Below, piece after piece: positions 10,212 through 24,000 of a stretch of DNA of 64,000 bases. Source of the DNA: Crotophaga sulcirostris (lineage: Eukaryota > Chordata > Aves > Cuculiformes > Crotophagidae); the NCBI GenBank assembly GCA_013397455.1, contig VYZB01000171.1, positions 1,160,738 through 1,224,737 on the forward strand. Reading direction: 5' to 3'. How positions within the stretch are numbered: the first letter of the stretch is position 1; every line of letters starts with the position of its first letter. The position numbers and the translations under genes were made by a program. The notes beneath the pieces are model-generated. The model was not told the origin of the DNA. It saw nothing but the letters and a program-made list of their open reading frames with translations, and ran no database searches.

Positions 10212-13200
10212 GCTGCATAAGGGTGAGGAGACAGGAGGCACAGCTGCAACAGCCAGTGCTGCTGGCACAGTCAAACTCAAAGCCTTCAAGTGCCAGGAAA
10301 TGCGATGGTGGTTTCTCTCGATGATTGTGATCTTTGACTGTTTTGTTCCTGATTTGTACCACATTCATCCAAGAAAGTGAATTAATACAACTATGCAGCA
10401 TTTACCGTTTAACTTCTGCAGGACTACTTCGGTAAAACACATCAATTTATCAGAAGAGAGAATCAACAAATGTTTTTATATGTCTTTATGTAGCAACTAC
10501 AGAAATTGCTATCGATACCTCTAGATTGTGATGAGAAGAAAAGAAATCCAACACAAAGAGGAATCTAAACATTTTAAATTTAAAAACTACTTTGAATAGT
10601 ATGAGGATGAGGTCAAGATTCAAATAATCACCAAAGTAAAATGCAGAATACCTCCTGGTTGGGGAGGACTATCTGTTCTATGGGGCAGGAATTTTGTGCA
10701 AGATTAAATGTGCAATGATTATTGCCATAGGCACAATTCAGTATCGCATTAAATATTAAATAACTAGAAACCCTAGCTGTCACTTTTTGACCTCCCAGTG
10801 CTTGACCTTGTAACCTTAAATTTTTAACGTTTTTCTTCTGTTTCTCTGTTATTGACCTAGAAAGGCCATTCGTTCTGGAAAAAGGAACTGCAAAAGCATT
10901 AGAAATTGTCAAGTCCTTTTTCACGTTTTTCATTCTGTGGGACTTAAATGCCCATTGCTTTCCATTGATCTGCACACACTGTACTTTAAATTTTTAAAAA
11001 GTCAGAAAATAGATTGCCAGCATAATTTATCTTCCTCCTAGAGAAGTGTCTTGTCATACATTTATTTTCCTCTGTTGGGTAGGTTTTCTGCTCTTTGCAA
11101 GCTTACTAACACCGAATGAATTTTCCACTTCAGTATTAGTTTTTTAAAATACTAGCTGAATCACAGTTTCAACACCTCATCATATAGTGTTTTGTGAAAA
11201 GCATTCATAGATAGTGGAAGTTTATAAAAAATCTGTAAAAACTACTCAAAGTAAGAAGCTTCCATATGAGAGGTTCTTTTCTTCCCCTTTCTGGTAAACA
11301 TATCTAGAAAAGAGCATGAGAGCAAGGATTTACAAGAGTTTGTTTACTTTAGGAGAGAAGATGAAAATTTTTATTTCTCTTGTACTCGGAAAATTTCCTA
11401 GCAAGTTGGTAGCTCAAAAATATTTTTAACAATTACACTACTAATTTCTAAATGTTATATTATTAATTAATTTAATTACACTATTTAAACATTTAAAAGG
11501 ACTTTATTCTTCTCCAAATGAGTTTTTTCCACAGTGGATGTATCTGTGGCTCATGTAGCTGCATGCTTCGGTCACTGCATGCTACTTTCTTTTCAATTTT
11601 TTAGCTTGGAGTAAATGGGGAAGACTTCACAGAGTCTCTTTTTTGTAAGGAAGCCCATGTTCAGTTGAGGTAATTCCAGTGGAGTGTGCCTGCACCACCA
11701 CAGTCCCAAGGGAACACTGGACACCTAAAGGTTCTGTCCATTTGCTGGGTGCCAAATTCTTTTCTCAGCCTTTATGTCTGGAACAGTGGCAGCCTCCAGG
11801 GTTTTCACCTTGTCAAACATGTGAATTGATGAGCTGAGAGGTGAGGGACTTTTTTCTTAATCTGTGTAGGAAGTCCAGTTGAAATACCACAGTTCAGTGT
11901 CTCACCCATTTACTTGTGAGTTCTGATATTAGTTTTGTCTAAACTGTATTTCTTTATTCATTCTTCTTTACAAGAAAGCCTGTTACACAGAAAACATAGA
12001 CATTTGCCAGTAAAAACATCATAAAACACCTTTCAAGTGTGTGAAAAGGAGGTGCATGAAGCAATGGTAGGGACAAAGGCAGAAACAGAAAAAATATAGG
12101 ATTTAGATTTTTCTTTCTATAATTTATATCTATGATTCCACTGAAATCACAGTGTCATCAGGAAGACAATGCCATTCCCCTTTCCATGGAGCCAACCTGG
12201 CTTTGACCAGACTCCAGATCCAGCAGGAAATTATTTTTAAAGACGATTAAGCAGAACAAAACACATCTCACAACTCCTCAGGGCCAAGTCCACAGGACTG
12301 TGTCCTCATTGATAGTGCTGGTGAAGGAGGCAAGTGATGAGGGCTGACACAAGTGTCCCAGCAGTGGGATAACGACGTGGGGGGGTCGTGGGGGGCACAA
12401 AGCTGCCAAGGGCAAGCCAGGCTGTAGCACGATACCAAGGGGCATCTCCACAGGGAGCCTTCACTCCTGCAACCTCTTCAGGGATGGACACCCCAAATTG
12501 TTTGTCAGCTGCTGTGCCTTGCTTCCTCAGTATTCCCTGCAGGAATCCCTTGTCTTCCCTGTCAAGTGGGTAAAAAGGCACAGTGAGCTTTGTCGTGTAG
12601 TGTCATTGCTCACTGCAGCTCAGCATGCCTTGTGGCTAACTGAGTCTGGGTACAACTTTAACATAATCAGGTAAATTTTACAATAAGGCATGAGCAAGCA
12701 AGTAAAAAAAAAAAAATTTATTTTTAACATCCCCCTCAGACAAACTGCTACGTAGTCATTTTTTGAAAGAAAAAAGGGTGCTCATGAAAAGGGTTTTTTT
12801 TCCTAACCCCACTGTGAAATGTGTTACATTTAGCTGTTGACCAAGCTGGGGGAGCTAAACCATGACACATCCTTGTAACAAAAATAGGTATTATTAGCTA
12901 TTGTCTAACCCACTTGAAAGGCTCTGGTGTATTCCCCTAGCACAAAGGCTTTATTGAAGACTGCAATAAGAAAACTTTGCAGCTTAAGCATTTTCACCCT
13001 TGAGACTTAAACTTCCATTTAGGTTTTTATTTGCTACAACCCCAAAGAGCCTACAATGTCAGTGCCTGAAGAAATGAGGCTTGAGAGGTGATTATAGTTT
13101 TATATGGAACAAGAGCTGTTATGAATTGGAAGACAGATGCTAAAAACTGAGTCAAATAAAGGTACCTACTTTGCACTTGCAAGATAGCACGCCTTCTGCT

Positions 13201-15852
13201 GTGTTGCAATCTTTTAATCTCTGTCAGCACATCTTGTACTACAAAATAAGCGTGGATCATGCATATGGATATATGGGAAATATTTATTTTAAGAAGACTA
13301 CAAACTGCTATACATACATGTAAAATGTAATTAAAAAGTGTACCATAAAAATACTTGAGGATGACAGAAGCTTAGCAGTGTTGAACTGTCATATGCTAAA
13401 ATTATCTTGCCATCTTGTTCTAGATGACTTTCTGAATTAATTGTATGAACACCAAAACATAACCTAAATGCTAGTAATGTCACTTCTTTTCTTTTTCTTT
13501 TTTTTTTTTCTGAACTGCTTCCTGTAGATTTATTCAGATATAGAATTTATCCATCTTCTGTATTTTGATCACAGATACATTAAGCTTCAGCATTAGGTTT
13601 CAAATTCATGACAAGACCCGGCCAAGGGTAAGTAAAACAAGGAGAAACTCTGGATAAAGGCAGGTGTTGTGTATAGATGACCTCAGGGGACAAGGGCTGG
13701 GAGTGGTGGTGGTGGAACGACCACCACAGAGAAGTCTCTTCCTCTTTGGCTTCTTTGCACGTGCATTGAGTTGAAGACCTGTTTCTGACACTGGGGAAAC
13801 AGCCTACAGGCAGGATGGTGGGCTCAGGGCTGTTTCATAAGCACTGTTGTGAACTCAGCCCTCAGTGCTACAGACCCTTGTGAGAGCCATGAGCTTGCAC
13901 AAGGCACTTGGTTGTACCAGGTTTCTGAAGATACCTCTTCTGGCTCCTGAGAGCTGTTACAGGTGGGAAGGCACAAGACAGAAGGACCTTTGTTTGGTTG
14001 CAATAACCCTGAGTTAACTTCCTACATGGGAAATTAGCTTAGAAGAAATGCTACAGTTAATCTGATGATCAAGTAAACATGATAATGAAGTGAAGGACAG
14101 GGTGAGGTGGGTGAGTGTCTGTGGGCATTTCATGCTGCCTCTACAGATCACTTGTTTAGAATAAACCTGCATTTACTTGTTGCTGGCACTACCAGACCTT
14201 TGCTACAAAATCATGCTTGTCCCAATCTACAGCAGTACTAATTGTACAGCTTATGAGATGTTAGGACCTGCATATTTCACTTATGAACAGTTTCCATTTG
14301 AGACTGTGTATTACACATTGCTTCACTTCTCAGACGTCAGTACAAGGGTGCCTTCAGATTTGGATGTCTACAAAACAAATCCACAAAAGTACACTTCTTC
14401 TCAAAGGTTAGAGAAAGATGTCTGTAAAATATCAACCTCTTCCTGTCCACCCACAACAGAAGACAAATGGGAATTAGTTACATTCTAAATCTGGGAAATG
14501 CCAGAATAAAATTATCTGTGAATCCTTAATTTGAAGTGGGAATCTTCTTGCCTAACTTGCAGAGTCTTTGTCATTGTCCACATGCCCTTTCTGGTCTCTG
14601 GTGAGAAACAGGCACTTCCAAAGCATAGAGCATTTTCTCCACCCAAACTCATTTAAAATGTGTCAGATAAATTGCCTTTAAAAGTGCCTGTTTCTCTCTA
14701 GTGACTATAAAGGGAGTCTAGACGATTACTCAGAGACAGAAGTCTGTGCTGTAAACTTCTAAATGAGGAGTGAGGAATCTCACCCTTGTATCTCTGTAGC
14801 AGTCACTGTATTGGGTAGACCTTCACTTCCATCACCTCTCTCTCCCAGACAAATTCAGTTGCAGCTGTGCTTCATAAAGAAGAGTTGAAGTGAGATTCCC
14901 AGATCTCACTTTCCACTCCGCAACCTTAAATTTTTCTGAAATCTCACTTCAGATAACTACAGCATTTTCGGTATCTGATCCTTGCAATCTCTGCAATCTA
15001 CCATGTTATTGCACAAATAAGACCAGTGGCAGTCTACACTGGTGCACTACTGCCTTTATCTTGGTACAATATCCACACAGAAAATTGCATTCCTTTGGAG
15101 CTGAAGTTGGTGAAAAAGGTCACTAACATGGATGGGCTTCTCTGAGAAGTGCAGTAGTGTTTTATTATGGCTTTGATAAAGAAAGTTGCAAACGAGTTCT
15201 TTGTCCTACAAGACCAACTTGGTATAAATTTTGGAAAAAAAATCTTAATGCAAATATTGAGTTTGTTTGCACCAGTATTAGTCCAGATAACTTTATTGAA
15301 CTCTTACTTCTCATTTACAAAAGAGGCTGAATTTCTACCGGGATAGGTGGGTGTTACGAGTCAGCTCTTCATTATAAGTTTCAGAGCTAGTACAAGCATT
15401 CATATTTTCATCTACAACACACCTCTGGTGATACATGTGACATGAATTAAGGTGTCAATGCAATAAAACTTTTTTTAATAGTGTTTAATTTTGAATATAC
15501 AAATAGTTATCTGTGGTAAATAGGGATACTTAGGAAGCATCTAAATCTGCATCTCTATTCCCATAAGAAAATTTTAAGAAAATATGCCGAAAACACAGAA
15601 ACTTGGATATGACAAAGGCTTCTAGAAAAGTTTGAGCTCTAGGTAGGCAGTGGAATTTCATGGAAAAGGTATCACATGATGTCCTATGCACTCACACGCA
15701 TTGCATAGCAGGCAGATAGTATATGAATCCATCCAATCAGAGATAATATCCCCAAGAAAAACTTCTATCTGATATTCAAACATTGTCAGAAAGAAATAGC
15801 TCCAGTGATATGACTCATAATTATCAATGAATTACCAGTCTCTGCATAAGAA
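10212..15852. other. Non-coding stretch, nothing recognised
   Basis: No gene, exon or repeat family was recognised. There is a pyrimidine run at 13485-13510 and an A run at 12703-12715. Around 12240-12600 the base composition is richer in G and C with a few CpG pairs, and both strands are open for 60-90 codons, again without motif. An open frame of 103 codons at 14177-14488 (+) is followed by an AATAAA at about 14504 but shows no family resemblance. Confidence 0.5.
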
Positions 15853-16346
15853 TAAAATCGTAGAATTGTAGAATCATTGCATTGGAAAAGACCTTTGAGA
15901 TCATCAAATCCAACTGTACCTGTCCAGTACTGGACCATATCTCAGAGCACCTCATCTACACATCTTTTAAATACAGGCATGGTCATTCACCCACCTCCCT
16001 GGGCAACGTCTGCCAGTGCCTGATAACCCTTTTTTTCCTGATGTCTAATCTGGACCTCCCTCAGTGCAACTTCTGGCCATTTCCTCTCACCCTATCACTT
16101 GTTACTTGGGAAAAGAGATCGACATTCACCTCACTACAACCTGCTTTCAGGCAGTTGTAGACAGTGATGAGGTCTCCCTGGACACGCTCAGTACCTCAGT
16201 GTCCTTCTTGTAGTAAGGCACCCAAAACTGAACACAGTATTCAATGTGCAGCCTCAACAATGCTGAGTACAGGGGCACAATCACTTCCCTGGTCCTGCTG
16301 GCCACACTGTTTCTGATACAGACCAAGATGCCATAATACTGGTATG
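15853..16346 (-). mobile_element. CR1 LINE fragment, antisense, with internal deletion
   Basis: Read on the + strand it opens with the tail 'tcgtagaattgtagaatca', then 'ggaaaagacctttgagatca' and 'atccaac', the standard antisense CR1 3' end. The body follows to 'gatgaggtctccc' near 16177 and then jumps straight to 'tggacacgctcagtacctca'. The roughly 100 bp that normally lie between these two points in CR1 (the region coding for the LRELGLFSLEKR stretch) are missing. Past the junction the minus strand reads [39 protein letters not shown], unmistakably the end of CR1 RT. Similarity ends near 16346 after 'ctgatacagaccaagatgcc'. The deletion moves the frame, so the copy is dead. The same tail type is seen in the stub at 43256-43326. 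Confidence 0.93.
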
Positions 16347-16659
16347 CACAGATTCTGGTGTGAAATGAAGTAGCAGCAGGGATGGAGGAGGAGGCTGGAT
16401 TATATGAAGAGCACATCAGGATAGTAACGTGAAAGTCACAAGGGACAAAGACCAGTAAAAAATGGATTTAGCTGATGCTGTTACCTAGAAGACAGATATT
16501 ACAGGAACCAGGGGAGCAGCTCTGATCTCTGCAGGTAGATGCTTTTTGTCATCCTCACTTGCAGAATTATTTACAGTCAAGTGAACATGAATCGTTAATT
16601 TTACAATGCCTGTTGATGCCACCTTTCTTGCACTTGATCTCAACATGCTTTTTTTGCAT

Positions 16660-16677
16660 GTGGATTTGCAAATCCAC
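16660..16677. other. Perfect 18-bp palindrome with central octamer-like core
   Basis: GTGGATTTGCAAATCCAC is identical to its reverse complement. The core ATTTGCAAAT combines two overlapping ATTTGCA/TGCAAAT half sites of the POU (Oct) type. A TTTGCATG word lies just upstream at 16653-16660. Whether any protein binds here is unknown. Confidence 0.6.
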
Positions 16678-18896
16678 TTGTTTTGGGTCCTGTTCCTTAG
16701 GTATTTGGAAGAACTTCTCGGAAAGGTAAAGCTAGGAGGCTGCACATATTTCTAGAACAAAGGACTCCAGACAGATTTTGCCACGTTTATTCATTTGTCA
16801 CATGCATGTTTCAGCCTCTGTTACTTGTATCATATACTCAGAACAGCAGTATCACTTCAGTTTTCAGAATACAAAGGTTTGCAATGTTTGATGTAGACCA
16901 CCTACATAAGGTCAATCCACATCCTTTCCTGTTGATAGATGTGATGATTACAAATCTGACACTTTCAAACACTTTCAGAAAGGAGGAATTACTGTCATGA
17001 AATAGCCTAATACATAAAAGTAAAAACATTGAATAAAGTAGTTGAGTTTTTCAGGACATTTGTGCATGTGAACTTTCAGCATGCCCATGTACTGCTTTTG
17101 AGCCTCTTGCTACACACAGGTTGCACAGAGGAATACTCAAGTGTATGTGGTTTTGTAAGTATCTCCAGGATCTGGTGCCTGCCTTATCTGTTAACAAAGA
17201 AACAGTAAGGAACAGTGAGATTGGCAGCATTACTCTGGATTAATTAGATAATAATATATGCTTCTCTCCTACAGCAATGCTGATGAATTCAAGTGGTTGT
17301 TATTTAAGACTGTGATATTACTACTAGGGCATGGGAGCAGCCAATCAAAAGTTAGGCTGCAGCTGTGGGTACATACATCTCAGTGGGAGCTCTATTGTGA
17401 TTATCCAGGCCAGTTGTGACCCACTACAGACACCTCTGTTGTGTCAGCACAGCTGTTCACACAGTTGTGCCATGAGCATGGGATCAGGGTGAAAAATAGG
17501 CTTTGCCACATGGCCAGGCAAATACTGCCCTGGCACAATGGAGAGGAGGGGCAGCCGGAGGGCGGAGGAAGAGCTGGAAATAAGAGAGCAAGGATTTCTT
17601 TAAAAGCTCTGTCTGGCCAAAGTCTGACCTGCCAGAAGAGATTTAGAGCTTAATCCTGCTGTCACTGAATGAAAAAAGCAGCCTTAAAACTTGGTCCAGT
17701 GCTAAGTAAAACCAATGAAATTTAGCAAGTTTAGTGCATTCTGGGTTGTGTTCTCCAAACAGATGAATCATTTCTTTTCAGTAATTTAAGAAATTGTCTT
17801 TTCAAGGGTAAACAGATAAAAATGCAACATATGAAAGAAAGGTATTCATGTTACAGCTGTTAAGTTTTCTAGTGCTATTCCTTTTTCTCTTAGGTTGTCA
17901 TTGGCTACTTCTGGTGTGAAATTAAAGAGAGGCTTGTAAACAGCTGCTGATACATGCAATATGCTACATGCAGCAAGAATCATGAGTCATCTGCACCCTC
18001 TTTTGTCTTTTTGGTATTTCCCTCAGACTGTGCTCAAAGTGTATTTCTTAAATCCTCCACACCCCCCAAACCAAAACATATTTTTCAAGGAAAAAACAAC
18101 CCTGAAAATATCAAATGTTTGCTCAGGCTCTGATCCAGCACGATACTAAAACCATTTTTAAAGTCAACTACATCTAAAACAGCCTGTTCCTCTTGTTAAT
18201 CTAGACCTTGTAATGGAAATTCTAGCAGAGCTCTGACTATTACTAATGCACTTAATACATTAGGAGCTCAATTTTGAATGCCTTGAGCACTTAGTCCCCC
18301 TGCTAAAGTGCATCAGAGCTGTGGTGGTGTAGCGTAACAGGAGCAGTCCCATAGTCTTTGTGACCTTTTGTGAGCATCTGAAAGAGATTGCATGTAATGA
18401 TTTTAAAATGTCAAGGCCCATTTCAGGCAAAACGAAAGAAATCAAATAGGGTTTCTGGACTGTGAGCATTGGAAATAAGTCCACGGACATCTTCAGGCAT
18501 AAGACACTGGGCTAAAGTGTCACGGAGGCTGAATACGTTATATTTCAGAATCAGGTCTCAGAGACAGTAATTTCAAAATCCAGGCCTGCAGAATAATAAT
18601 GTTACAGCACATGCCTGCCATAATTTGCTTTTTAGTTCATTCTGAATTACCTCAGCACAACCGAGTAATTCATCAGTGCATAAAGGATGCAGAGACTGGA
18701 AGTGTGAATTATGCATGAAGGATTATTTTGCTCTGATGTTCTGCTGGATGTGTATGTTTGTGCAGTGTACACTGAAAAGCTGCATTAACAGCCTGTGATG
18801 ACTGGGTGTTGGTTTGTAGAATATATGGGGATCTTGTGTTGTTTGAAAGCATAGACAACTGTGATATGACACTAGTAAGAAAACTGCATCAACAGT

Positions 18897-18944
18897 ATAA
18901 ATAAATGATGGCTTTAAATATGAATTATGCCATAAATAAATGAT
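18897..18944. repeat. 13-bp direct repeat, 35-bp period
   Basis: ATAAATAAATGAT occurs at 18897-18909 and again at 18932-18944 with no similarity between. It is AT-rich, so chance is plausible. Confidence 0.7.
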
Positions 18945-21003
18945 CTCTGCTTCCTCACATTCTGCCTCCATAGAAAGCTAGTTAAGTGAGCACGTTATTC
19001 ACCATCCATGGACAACCTGACCAAACAAGGTTGTTCACTGAAATGCACAGCTCCACCAAAGAGTGAAAACTTGTCGTGTAATCAGTAATAAAATAAGTGT
19101 TGATGACATAATTTGTCTGGCTGGTTCTGGCATGTCTTAGGTTTGAAATAAGCTCTCCTGGGATTTAAAATAAAGATGCAGAATTAGACTTTTGAAGAAA
19201 GGATTCAAGTTAATCATCATAATTACAAACAATACTGAGAAGTCATTTCTGATGCATTATATAATAATCACATAATAATATGTTAAGATGAAGCTAAAGC
19301 TGCAGGAATATATTGTTTGATGTAAGTGCCTATTAACTTTTCAAGAACACTAACAATGAGAGCGATCGAAAATACAGGAAGTGTAGAATTAACATGTTAC
19401 TTCTTTAACAAGTTAGCTTGACCGTCTTAATTGTGGAGCTTGTAGAAGAATAGAACCATTGTAAAAAACATTTTTAAAAGTTCACAATTATTTTTATTTT
19501 ATAAGTTTCTTAGGAAATTATATTTTTCTATTATTTTTCAAACTATATGAAGATACTACTTTATTTAGCAGATTTCTGGCTTTTGCTGCTTTGTCTTTTT
19601 TTTTTCCTTTTTTCACTTCCACCCTGAAACGCGATATGATTCCCACAGGGAAAGAAACATAGCAAACAGATTTTTCTATATTTGGTTAATAACTACATTT
19701 AGAACTTTAAGAAGGTAATTGCAGATTAAAACAATCCTTTTTCACAAAAGCTTAAACACATTTTATGCTATGCTGACCTTTTGATTCTATCTTGTAAGAA
19801 AAATATTTTGTTACCTTTCCTGTCATATTTTAAGTCATTATCTTAACCTAAGAGTTAGTAATGCCAGTTTTGAGGGTAAGATATCTGTGTAAATTTTAAG
19901 TAGTGGAAAACATTTCAATTTTAGCAATAAACAAGTTGTGGCTTTGAGCATTCAAATGCTATTTTCATTCATCTGTTCTGTTTAAAAGCAAGTGATCAAT
20001 TCTTTATTGGAAGCAATATTCATATATCTTTAATCTGCTCTGTAGTTTAATCACATAATTTTAGCCCCAGGTATTTAGTGGGGAAAAAAAAAGACTCCCA
20101 ATATATACAGTGCTGGGATCATTGCCAAAGGCAAAATTTATTCATGAGGGAATACATGAGAGACGTTGGGAAAAAACAAGTAGAGAAACTGGCAGCACTC
20201 CCCAGGCTCCCTCCCTCAAACCTGTAAATTGCAGAAAAGAATATCCATGGGATGTGTACGAGCCCATGATGACAACTACCAGAAATAACTCATTGCTCAC
20301 GTGCTACCCTCAGGAATGAAGGTAACCCTGCATTTGAGAGACAGTTATTTCCCGAAAGCTCTGGTGCGGTCACACACTGCAGCAATAACTGCTTGGTGAT
20401 CATCCTGTCCATGAAGGTCACTCCAGATCAAGATAAATATCTCAGTGCTGTAGGGGTAGGGCAGATGGTTCTATATGGTTGCCACTTTCAACAGGCAGGA
20501 AAGGGATTGCAGTTAGAGAAGGGGACACAGAGGTCGTCCCCCACAAACACCCACATCAGCAATTGCTGGCTGTGGTAGCGACTTCCTGAATAGGGACCAG
20601 AGACAGAGGCTATTGCACTGTTTTCATCATCACCCCTAAAATAACTGCCAAGTAGTTCTACTAATGCCAGACTTGACTGTTTTCAGTTATTTAAAGTAAA
20701 GTAAATCCCATCATTTATCACAGTCTTTTCTGGCAGGGTAAGCTACAGGCTTTGGGGTAGAATTTGTTTCACACACTTTTAGTTATCTGGAAATCATGAG
20801 GCTAGTGTGAGCAGACTGCCTTGCTTCTACCCTATAGTCAATGAACAGACATGGTCATATCCAAAGACTGATTCGTCTTGCTTGTACTGAAGATTTACAG
20901 TCAGCTGGAGGGACCCTTCTTAGCTAAAACTTAATGTCCAATATTTGTGTTCCTATAGATAGGCTGGCTAAATCCCCACCCTTAAAATACAGGCTGGATT
21001 TTA

Positions 21004-21053
21004 CAAATAAATAAACAAACAAAACCCAGCATAAAAGCAAACAAAACCCCCGC
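21004..21053. repeat. A-rich AAAT/CAAA patch
   Basis: Short runs of AAAT and CAAA words, followed by a second CAAA-rich group ending in CCCCCGCG. It resembles in composition the longer A/C tracts at 29863, 35295 and 46701. Confidence 0.7.
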
Positions 21054-24000
21054 GATAATTGTGAGTCCTTGCAATAATCTGTATATCTTCTTTATTCCCT
21101 GAGTCATTACGTTTTGTGAAAATATCTAGGAATCACTCTATGATGTAAAAGTTAATACATATATTTAAAATTATGCATGGCAGAAATAATTCTTTGAGTC
21201 CTACACTGCTCAGCTGGGCTCTGAAAGGGGGGTGGTTATTCTCCAATAGGTCTTCTAGCAAGGACTAACATTAGACACGATTGCCCCAATGGAGGAAAGT
21301 CAAGCAGCCTCCTCTTCCCCGCTGCAGCCGAGGTCAGAGCTATCATTTGGCTGCAAACACAAAGGAGGTTGCTTCTTCTGATGCTGGGAAGGAGCTGTGA
21401 CATATGTTGGCAAGATGAAATTCTGCTCTAATTCCCCTGTGCTTCAGTTAGGTCTGTGAAAGGAGCCTGTGGTTGCTCTTTCTGAAGGGATGATGTGAGC
21501 TGCTGTACGTTTCATTCCTGTATGATTTTCTTGTTAATAATATTTCTATTAGCCACCACTGGAGTGCATAAATCCCCAGCACTCACAACCCTCAGCAAAC
21601 CAGCCCCTCCATCACTGAAATTCAGAGGTGGTTAACAGTCTTGAAAAATATCAGTGGGTTTTTATAGGTATTTCCTGAGGTTTATTAACTATCAAACAGA
21701 AGTGAGACATCCACTTATTGCTTATATCTGCTGGCAATATTGCTTGGGGTTTTTTTTTATTATTATTAAACTAAAGCAGATGTGAGTTAGTCACAGGTGG
21801 ACTTCTCATTAAAACAATGCTCCTCCTTTGTGGATTGCATAGGAAGGCTGTGATAAACATTTCCCATCGTGTTGCTCATCAGTTGCTCCTGTTGTTAGTA
21901 ATAAAATACTAATGCTCTGATAATGCAGTTGTAAGTCTAATTTACCTCTTAGGTTTTGACCTTATTCACCAAATAAAGTAGCATTCTGAGAAACCAGTTC
22001 CATTGAGCCATGACAATTTACTCCAGCTGAAGATCTGCCCCCCCTGCTCTTGAGGTAGACTTGGACTAGAAAATGGAGCTGTCTGTTAATGTAAGCTTGC
22101 TCTGTAGCCTTTGTCAAAACAGTTTTTATTCTCATCCAATGCAAACCTCAGGCATTATTACAGGGTTTCATGGAACAGATGTTCCTGAATTTGCATAATG
22201 ACAGACAGACTGCCTTTTATTTATGAAAGGTCACTAAAAACCAATGCTACTGTTCAGTCAGTCCTGCCTTCGTTAAGCAATTTCAGGACAAAACTACTTT
22301 GTCTTCACTTACTGTTTTCATGACCACTACTTTACATACTTTAATAGGACAAAATTGAGGCCAAATCATTGGCTTATGTCACACCACACGACCATCTATC
22401 TTATCCTGATTCCTAAACACTAGGCATTCATGTATGATTGTTCAAGTAACAGGATCAAATCTCAGCTGCTCTAAGACAGAGCAACTCCAGACACTGGTGA
22501 AGCTCCTCTGGTTGATGCTGGCTAAAAGAAGCAGGTCTTCAAGAGAACATCCCAAAACTCGGTGTTTGTCTTCAGTTTAAATTAATTTATTCATTTATTG
22601 GGAGGGGATTTTTTTCACCAACAAAATTAAATTGGTATGAATATTCCAAGCAGAAGCACCGTTTTTCAGAAAGTTGATTTCTATTTAACAGTATGCATCC
22701 CCACGTATAAGCAAGCTGTTCTTCTCTTTGTGATTTACACGGGCACATCAAATAGCTGATGGGAAAGTTTTAAATCATCTACATCTAGTGTCTCAGTGAC
22801 AGACAAATTCCATCATGGAGCTCCCCAAAGAGAAATGCAAGTTCGCCCTCAAGGCAAAACCTGAACTTTGCATTCTAGGCAGCATGTGGTTGGAACTTTA
22901 TTGAGAACGCTGATAGAGAGAGAGAGTCCTCATAGAAGGGAGGGGCAAAACCGAGATAAACGAGCCACATTGCACTATGCAGTACTATCAGTTCATGCTG
23001 AGATGCCTGAGACAGGGGAGGGAAACCTTTTGTCTAAATATAACATGGAAATAAAAACAATTTCAGGCTATAAAATCCCTCAAATGACCAATTAATGGAA
23101 GTTGAACCACAAAGTTACATAACGCCTTTTCTAGGTATTGTCAATTTTCACTGAGATATGGGGTTTTCCACTACATATTTTCTTTTTCCCTGAGTTGCAC
23201 ACTTACTTTTGCTGTTATACTACGCAGAAATGGATGATGATGTTAAAAAATATCTCTTGCCTGCATTTCAGGTTAATTTAATATGACTAAAAGAACTAAT
23301 GGCTGGCTTCCACACATGCAGCTGCAGGTGCTGTAAGAATCAGGCAGATGCTGCCTGGCCTCCTGAAAGAAGCAAAGAGGAAAGGACAGATTTTGTCCTT
23401 GAGTTGCTGAATCATAATCTGGAGGGAATTCTGTTTTAAGCAGAAGAATGGGAAAATTACTGAGAAAAAGAGTGAATCTGGATGTGCTGTTCCACCCTCC
23501 TTCACTTCACAGTCCCACTGGGCTGAGGTGAAGGGAGTGGTACCCTTGCAAGCTGAAGTGGACACCACTCCTTTGGGTACACAAACACAGAACTGCTTCT
23601 TTTGTTTCCATTGAAGATCCAGTTCCACCGAGCCATGGAGAACCTGGACTTACACTGCTTCTTTCACATTTGCCATCATATTTCTGGTGATCCCAACTAG
23701 GACAAATGGGGATAATTTGGAGACAGTAGCTAGATCACTTTATGCGTGGAAGGAGAGAGGACATATTGCTCCCTTTCAAGTATAACTCTGGAGAGGAGGA
23801 AATACAAATAACTTGGTTGGTTTTTTTTCCTTGAACAACAGTAAAATACTGTGGCACCACCATGCATCAGTCACAGGACTTGAAAACCAAGCTTTTTGCT
23901 CAAACATTATGTTTCATATTTTAACATCCCTTTTGACAGCTCTTAACTTCTCAGACTTGTAAAGTTCACACCAGCAAGGCTCAGAGTGAAGCTGTCTTCT

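Noticed and set aside
14177..14488. 103-codon + strand open frame followed by an AATAAA signal
   Set aside because: No family resemblance; AATAAA is frequent in AT-rich DNA.
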